Below, piece by piece: positions 31,058 through 35,270 of a stretch of DNA of 35,270 nucleotides. The stretch comes from an uncultured Lachnospiraceae bacterium (GTDB lineage Bacteria; Bacillota; Clostridia; Lachnospirales; Lachnospiraceae), in NCBI GenBank assembly GCA_910588405.1, contig CAJUPT010000033.1:1-35270 (forward strand), in the 5' to 3' direction. A model generated the notes under the pieces. That model saw nothing but the letters and a program-made list of their open reading frames with translations. It did no database searches and was not told where the DNA came from. Position 1 is the stretch's first letter. Each line of letters starts with the position of its first letter. The position numbers and the translations under genes were made by a program.

Positions 31058-31807
31058 CTACCCCATCACGCTGCCGCCGCTGATCACAATATTTTCCCCA
31101 TTGATATAATCGCCCTGCTCCGATAACAGCATCCCGATCACGCCGGTTACTTCCTCCGGCCTGGCCAGGCGGCCAAGGGGATGCTCCATCTGATTCTTTT
31201 CGATCACCAGATGAGGCAGATTTTCTACAAATTTCGTTCCAACCATGGACGGGGACACGCCGTTCACCCGCACGCCCTTCTCCCCATATTCCACAGCCAG
31301 AGACTTTACCAGTCCCAGCAGCGCATATTTCACCGTGGTATAAGCCGACCAGTATTTCGGCGGCGTCCCGGCCGTACAGGAGGACAGCATAAGCACCGCC
31401 TTCCCATATTTCCGTTTTGCCATCGCTGGGAGGAACTGCTGCAGCATAAGGACATTCGATTTCAGCTGCAGCCCCATATCATTCTCCAGCTCCTCCCACT
31501 TCATTTTATGGAACTTTTCGATCCGCGCCGGGGCAGCCGGAAAAGACACATAATGATCCGGCAAAAGCTCTTTCTCTTTCAAAACACTGCAAAGAGACTT
31601 TACCTGGCTTTCACAGGCCAGGTCTGCCTGCGCCAAAACCAGCTTCCCGCCCTCCGGGGCATTTTCCCCTTCCAGCTCGGCCTTAAGCGCCTTAAGCTGC
31701 TCTTTATGGCTGCAATAATGGGCGACAATCCTGTCATACTGCCCCCATACCTGCCGGATCAATGTCCTGCCAAGCTCCGATGAGCCGCCGCTTACAAATA
31801 AAATCAT
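31058..31807 (-). CDS. SDR-family 3-oxoacyl-ACP reductase-like protein
   Basis: 249 residues, Rossmann fold. The dinucleotide motif SGGSSELG (6-13) is a variant of TGxxxGIG. The catalytic set is Asn118, Ser143, Tyr156 and Lys160 (YTTVK). VRVNGVSPSMVGTKF and GEN.VISGG near the C terminus are FabG-like. It probably reduces a carrier-bound keto group, or oxidises a hydroxyl. Start: ATG 31805-31807, which overlaps the stop of the MaoC gene by four bases (ATGA). Upstream codons back to a GTG at 31843 are in frame but not needed. Confidence 0.85.
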   Translation of the reverse strand: MILFVSGGSSELGRTLIRQVWGQYDRIVAHYCSHKEQLKALKAELEGENAPEGGKLVLAQADLACESQVKSLCSVLKEKELLPDHYVSFPAAPARIEKFHKMKWEELENDMGLQLKSNVLMLQQFLPAMAKRKYGKAVLMLSSCTAGTPPKYWSAYTTVKYALLGLVKSLAVEYGEKGVRVNGVSPSMVGTKFVENLPHLVIEKNQMEHPLGRLARPEEVTGVIGMLLSEQGDYINGENIVISGGSVMG

Positions 31808-32220
31808 GAAAGCACCCCAATCTGCATCACCGCCCGGGAGCACTTCTCCGTCCCGTTGCGGATGATCTCACATTTTACTTTGATAAACCGAAACCTGTCG
31901 TTTTTCTCCGCGATCCGGCCTTTCACGGTCAGCGTATCGCCGATATAGACCGGCTTTTTAAACAGCACCTCTATACTGTGGATCAGGCTGTTTTCCCCGG
32001 GCAGGAAAACTCCTGCCATCGTGGAATAAAAGGATGCCTCCAGCATTCCGTACACCACCTGGCCAGAAAACCCCTTCTCCCTAGCAAATGCAGGGTCGCA
32101 GTGGAGCGGGTTGACATCCCCGGTAATCTGCCCAAACTGCTCCTGATGCTCTTTTGTCACCGTCACCGTAAATTCCTCGGACATCCCCACGGAAAGCTGC
32201 TCAAAGGTATAGCGGTTCAT
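31804..32220 (-). CDS. MaoC-type (R)-specific enoyl hydratase-like protein
   Basis: 138 residues, single hotdog domain. The hydratase-2 motif ITGDVNPLH supplies the catalytic Asp35 and His40, with G..V.GM following. It resembles PhaJ-type proteins that hydrate or dehydrate acyl thioesters. Start: ATG 32218-32220, one base after the ACP stop, with GAGGT in the end of the ACP gene acting as ribosome site. Its place beside an ACP suggests an ACP-bound substrate. Confidence 0.85.
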   Translation of the reverse strand: MNRYTFEQLSVGMSEEFTVTVTKEHQEQFGQITGDVNPLHCDPAFAREKGFSGQVVYGMLEASFYSTMAGVFLPGENSLIHSIEVLFKKPVYIGDTLTVKGRIAEKNDRFRFIKVKCEIIRNGTEKCSRAVMQIGVLS

Positions 32221-32221
32221 C

Positions 32222-32464
32222 TTAACCGACCTCATCCAGGATAATATCCACCATCTCGCCCACATCCTTCATGGATACCACCTGCCCCATATCAAACTTA
32301 AAACCAAATTCCTGCTCCACCGCTACCACCAGGTTAATATGCTCCAGAGAATCCCATTCCTCGATATCGGCGGAGGTGGTGCTGTCACAGACCTCGATAC
32401 TGTCGTCGTCAAACACCTCCTGGAAAATCCCGTTCAGCTTCTCATAAACTTCCTCTCTTGTCAT
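32222..32464 (-). CDS. Acyl carrier protein
   Basis: 80 residues, acidic. Ser39 in EEWDSLEHINL is the phosphopantetheine attachment site. It is smaller than a polyketide-synthase domain and separate from the fatty acid synthase operon, so it is a dedicated carrier. Start: ATG 32462-32464, which shares a base with the stop of the FkbH gene (TGATG); a GTG one codon earlier also overlaps. A GAGGTGG site is 7 nt upstream. Confidence 0.92.
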   Translation of the reverse strand: MTREEVYEKLNGIFQEVFDDDSIEVCDSTTSADIEEWDSLEHINLVVAVEQEFGFKFDMGQVVSMKDVGEMVDIILDEVG

Positions 32465-34245
32465 CACTCTGCCACCTCTATGTATAAATTTTTATTTTGG
32501 TACTGTTCCAGGGAAGAAAGCTGCCATACCGTATTTCCCTGATCGTCCTCCCGGAGCTTTTCAAAACCCATTTCCTGATAAAAATTTTTTACCATACTGT
32601 TTTTCGCCGTGGGGTAATAATATCCCAAAATACGGCTGATCTTCCTCTTCCGGCACCGCCTTGCCAGCACGTCCATCATCGCCTGCTCCATGCCCCGTTT
32701 CAGCACCCGGCAGCTCATCAGCCAGAGGCGGATATGCAGCGTATCCTCCTGATGCTCGCCGATCACCACCGACACCACGCCGTTATCGCCGAATTTATCC
32801 CCAAGCCGCCCGTACAGGTCGATAAACCCATTATCCTCTGCCATACGGGCAATCTCCGCCTGGGTGCACCGCATCGTGGTCAGGTTAAACTGGTTGCTCT
32901 TATTGGTCAGCTGGGTAATCCGGTCATAGAGGACAGGCTCAAAGCCTTTGATTACCGCTTTCATTTCCAGCGACATCAGGTATTCCCCGTAATCGGCAAA
33001 GCCGGCTTCTAAGCTTGCTCTTTTTGCATTGTCCCGGTACATCTCATTCCGCTTCCGGTCATCGCCGGAAAATGCCGTCACCTCGAAAAAACCGGAACGG
33101 TCGATCATCTTGATATAGTGCTCCACCTGTCCCATCTCCGGTACGGCAACGTCCGGAACCTGTGACCGCACAATCTCCCGTTCCGCCGGGTTGTCGTCCA
33201 CAAAGACGATACTTTCCGGCAGGATATTCAAGACGCGGGCAATCTCCTGGATATTCCGGTCTTTATTCTCCCAGTTGGCCTGGATTACAATAAAATCCTC
33301 AGGCTTTAACAAACAGTCCGGATGGTTCAGCCCGGCCAGGGCATTCTCCATATCATTTTTCGAGTTCACATTCAGCAGGATGCCCAGCTTTCTCAGATCC
33401 TTTAAATAGGACTGAAATTCACCGTAGGCTTGCCCCATGGAGGTTTCCGGCCCCATCTGAAGCCCTTCCGGTCCGTCGTCGCCCACCACGCCGCCCCATA
33501 GCGTATTGTCCAGGTCAAGAGCCAGCGCTTTTTTATTTTTCCCAAACAGCGACTTTATCATATTCGACAGGTTAAAGGCCAGTTCCGGGATGGCCGGAAC
33601 ACAGAGGGCATATTTATACATATGCCAGTAAAAGGGGTCCGACCACCGCTCCAGCCCGTAGCTTGCCGACAGGTACAAAATATCCTGGACATAAAAATTG
33701 TCGTGGCTCTGGGCATAGCCGTAAAACATCTGGTTCAGGCTGGTGATAAAATAGCCCCGCCCTCCTGGGTCACTGGCATCTTTATTTCCCATCAGCCGGA
33801 AGCCGGGAAGCTCAAAATTGTTCTGAATCACCGGGCATCCAAATTTTTTCTCTACGGACTGCCACATCTGGCGGAAATAGTCAAATTCCTGCTCCAAAAG
33901 CCTTCGGGTCTGCTCCGGAGAATCCCCCGGCTCGGGAAACCGCCTGATGTTCCGGCTGCTTGTATGGATATAAATCAGATCGGGCCGGAACTCTAAAAGC
34001 TCCTGCTCCGGAAACATGGCATCCTGCCAAAATCTTCCATATTCCGACTCATAAAACTGGGGACGGATGCCCTGGTTCAGCAAAAACAGCTCTAACATCG
34101 CGATGACGTCATGGGTGGTGGAGCCGCCAAACACCGCAATCTTTTTATCCGTAAAGGGTTCGCCCTCCGACAACAGCGCTTTCTTAATCGAACGCTTCTT
34201 TTTCAGAAGATATTCACTATCAAAAGGGTATTCCAGCTCTCTCAT
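32464..34245 (-). CDS. FkbH-like HAD-IIIC protein with GNAT domain
   Basis: 593 residues. N-terminal region (about 1-235) with KIAVFGGSTTHDVIAML, an SGNH-like start. HAD-IIIC core (about 238-370) with the catalytic pair in LALDLDNTLWGGVVGDDG (Asp244 and Asp246) and VFVDDNPAERE. C-terminal GNAT-like region (about 430-590) with QLTNKSNQFNLTT and LGYYYPTAKNSMVKNFY. Studied FkbH proteins load a glyceryl unit from 1,3-bisphosphoglycerate onto an ACP. The adjoining ACP gene fits that. Start: ATG 34243-34245, overlapping the yggS stop by four bases (ATGA). The gene is intact. Confidence 0.88.
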   Translation of the reverse strand: MRELEYPFDSEYLLKKKRSIKKALLSEGEPFTDKKIAVFGGSTTHDVIAMLELFLLNQGIRPQFYESEYGRFWQDAMFPEQELLEFRPDLIYIHTSSRNIRRFPEPGDSPEQTRRLLEQEFDYFRQMWQSVEKKFGCPVIQNNFELPGFRLMGNKDASDPGGRGYFITSLNQMFYGYAQSHDNFYVQDILYLSASYGLERWSDPFYWHMYKYALCVPAIPELAFNLSNMIKSLFGKNKKALALDLDNTLWGGVVGDDGPEGLQMGPETSMGQAYGEFQSYLKDLRKLGILLNVNSKNDMENALAGLNHPDCLLKPEDFIVIQANWENKDRNIQEIARVLNILPESIVFVDDNPAEREIVRSQVPDVAVPEMGQVEHYIKMIDRSGFFEVTAFSGDDRKRNEMYRDNAKRASLEAGFADYGEYLMSLEMKAVIKGFEPVLYDRITQLTNKSNQFNLTTMRCTQAEIARMAEDNGFIDLYGRLGDKFGDNGVVSVVIGEHQEDTLHIRLWLMSCRVLKRGMEQAMMDVLARRCRKRKISRILGYYYPTAKNSMVKNFYQEMGFEKLREDDQGNTVWQLSSLEQYQNKNLYIEVAE

Positions 34246-35018
34246 CGGTTGTAATTCCTTCCTCCAAAAATGGCGGTGCCTACGCGAACCATCGTGGCGC
34301 CCTCTTCAATGGCCACCTCAAAGTCCCCGGTCATGCCCATGGACAGCTCCCGCATTTCTACGCCGGGCAGCCTCATCGAACCAATCTCCTCCCGCAGCCG
34401 GGCCATCTCCCGGAAATAGGGACGGCTCTCCTCCGGCTCGGATACAATGGGGGCAATGGCCATCAACCCTTTGATATGTACACGGAACAAGCCGGCCACC
34501 GCTTTTACCAGCTCCGCCGCTTCTTCCTTTGGGATGCCAGATTTGCTTTCCTCATCACCGATATTAACTTCTATTAATATATCCACGTGACAGTCCTTTT
34601 TTTCCGCTTCCTTCTGAATCTCCTCCGCAAGCCGCAGAGAGTCCACAGAATGAATCAGACAGGCCCTGTCCACCACATATTTCACCTTATTCCGCTGCAG
34701 ATGGCCGATCAGGTGCCAATTCAGCGGCCTGCCTGCAAGCTGCGCCTGTGTTTCCGGCTGACCGGAAAAAGCTTCGTTCCTCACTGGCTGGCCGGAAGAG
34801 TCTTCGATCTCCGCCGCCTTCTCGCACAGCTCCTGCACCTTATTCTCACCAAAGTCTCTGATTCCGGCTTCCATCGCCTCCCGGACCATCGACGCCGGCT
34901 TTGTCTTGCTGACCGCAATCAGCAGAACCTCCTCCCGCCTCCGATGACTCCGATCACAGGCTGCCTGAATCCGCTTTTCGATCTGCTCCAGATTTTCTCT
35001 GATATATGTCTCCTCCAA
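34242..35018 (-). CDS. yggS: YggS-family PLP homeostasis protein
   Basis: A 258-residue alanine-racemase-like barrel that binds pyridoxal phosphate. Lys of LLIAVSKTKPAS is the PLP Lys, with DFGENKVQEL, WHLIGHLQRNK, LIEVNIGDEESKSG and MGMTGDFEVAIEEGATMVRVGTAIFG as family motifs. Between the first third and the WHLIGHL motif there is an extra stretch of about 25 residues with an internal 10-residue duplication. Start is chosen as TTG at 35016-35018, about 9 nt after GGGAG. A GTG at 35051 lies at the expected transcription start and is rejected. It is first in the operon and overlaps FkbH by four bases. Confidence 0.9.
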   Translation of the reverse strand: MEETYIRENLEQIEKRIQAACDRSHRRREEVLLIAVSKTKPASMVREAMEAGIRDFGENKVQELCEKAAEIEDSSGQPVRNEAFSGQPETQAQLAGRPLNWHLIGHLQRNKVKYVVDRACLIHSVDSLRLAEEIQKEAEKKDCHVDILIEVNIGDEESKSGIPKEEAAELVKAVAGLFRVHIKGLMAIAPIVSEPEESRPYFREMARLREEIGSMRLPGVEMRELSMGMTGDFEVAIEEGATMVRVGTAIFGGRNYNR

Positions 35019-35059
35019 TGGAAAACGCTCCCTTCCGCACCTATTTTTCACGATACCTC

Positions 35060-35088
35060 ATTATAGCTCGAATAGAAGATTTTATCAA
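35060..35088 (-). promoter_or_regulatory. Strong promoter of the yggS-FkbH operon
   Basis: Minus strand TTGATA (35083-35088), 17-nt spacer and TATAAT (35060-35065): ten of twelve or better against consensus. Transcription should begin near 35052, just before the yggS leader. Confidence 0.8.
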
Positions 35089-35117
35089 TTAAAATCAATA
35101 AACAGGCTTTTACTCTT

Positions 35118-35171
35118 TTACACCTTATTCCGCTCCTCATCGCAGCAGCCGCCAAATGCCCATGTAAACAT
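35118..35171 (-). other. Possible 17-residue peptide gene
   Basis: The frame encodes MFTWAFGGCCDEERNKV, then TAA. AGTAGG lies seven bases before the ATG, a weak ribosome site. The Cys-Cys pair and Trp are unusual for random sequence. It is upstream of the promoter, so it would be a separate transcript. It could equally be part of a repeat. No family is recognised. Confidence 0.2.
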
Positions 35172-35201
35172 AAGGTAGCCTACTTAAATAAGAATCCTGC
35201 T

Positions 35202-35267
35202 TCGCACACATATTGCACTTAGCGAGGTTTTTTCGAGCTTAGTGTAATAGCGTACAACGTAGTGCGA
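35202..35267. repeat. Nested imperfect inverted repeat at the right edge
   Basis: Inner arms TATTGCACTTAGC (35211-35223) and GCTTAGTGTAATA (35237-35249) match at 11 of 13 positions around a 13-base T-rich loop. Outer arms TCGCAC (35202-35207) and GTGCGA (35262-35267) are perfect. It could be a terminator for a gene beyond the edge, a protein-binding site or a mobile-element end. Confidence 0.5.
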
Positions 35268-35270
35268 TCC

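Noticed and set aside
34242..35051. GTG at 35051 as the yggS start
   Set aside because: The TATAAT at 35060-35065 would place transcription start at that codon. TTG at 35016-35018 with GGGAG fits better.

Overview
The window reads as a chromosomal segment from a Clostridia member, most likely Lachnospiraceae. The clues are strong GGAGG-type ribosome binding sites, a CIRCE-controlled clpB, a DUF4250 gene next to glgB, a non-pyrrolysine MttB/corrinoid methyltransferase pair with a PocR-AraC regulator, AzlCD, and repeated GC-rich intergenic hairpins. The family is an inference from gene content; the genus cannot be told. All genes except the small DUF4250 gene lie on the minus strand, so operons read from high to low coordinates. 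There are no rRNA or tRNA genes, CRISPR arrays, transposases or phage genes.

Left (1-7958): a surface-glycan region. A promoter at 7930-7958 drives a roughly 200-nt leader containing two imperfect 60-bp tandem units. It is followed by a polytopic membrane protein (5819-7723), a GT32-type glycosyltransferase (4715-5764), a paralogous polytopic protein with a C-terminal F5/8C (discoidin) domain (2407-4713), a GT-C-like membrane protein (356-2287), and the start of wecE (1-193), an aminotransferase making a 4-amino-4,6-dideoxy sugar.

Middle (7955-19063): a histidine kinase without a partner regulator, oligoendopeptidase F, an MscS channel behind glgB (with an unusual charged tail), DUF4250 diverging from glgB, clpB with a CIRCE operator over its -35 box, about 0.4 kb without a convincing gene, and ferritin under a good promoter.

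19082-28235: an MttB-type methylamine-catabolism cassette (PocR-AraC regulator, corrinoid protein, MttB-like methyltransferase, EamA transporter). Three of its leaders, plus one in the glycan operon, share a short motif beside the Shine-Dalgarno; two of those carry a full 103-nt hairpin element. Then comes a two-component system with a downstream exported protein of unknown function, and azlC-azlD.

Right (28316-35270): a tightly coupled operon from a strong promoter at 35060-35088: yggS, FkbH-like HAD protein, acyl carrier protein, MaoC hydratase, SDR reductase, GT-C glycosyltransferase and an OGG1-type DNA glycosylase. FkbH-ACP-MaoC-SDR without a ketosynthase looks like a dedicated machine that makes a small carrier-bound acyl group, perhaps for decorating a surface glycan. 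It is the best candidate here for an undescribed system. The right edge holds a nested inverted repeat and a possible 17-residue peptide of unknown role.
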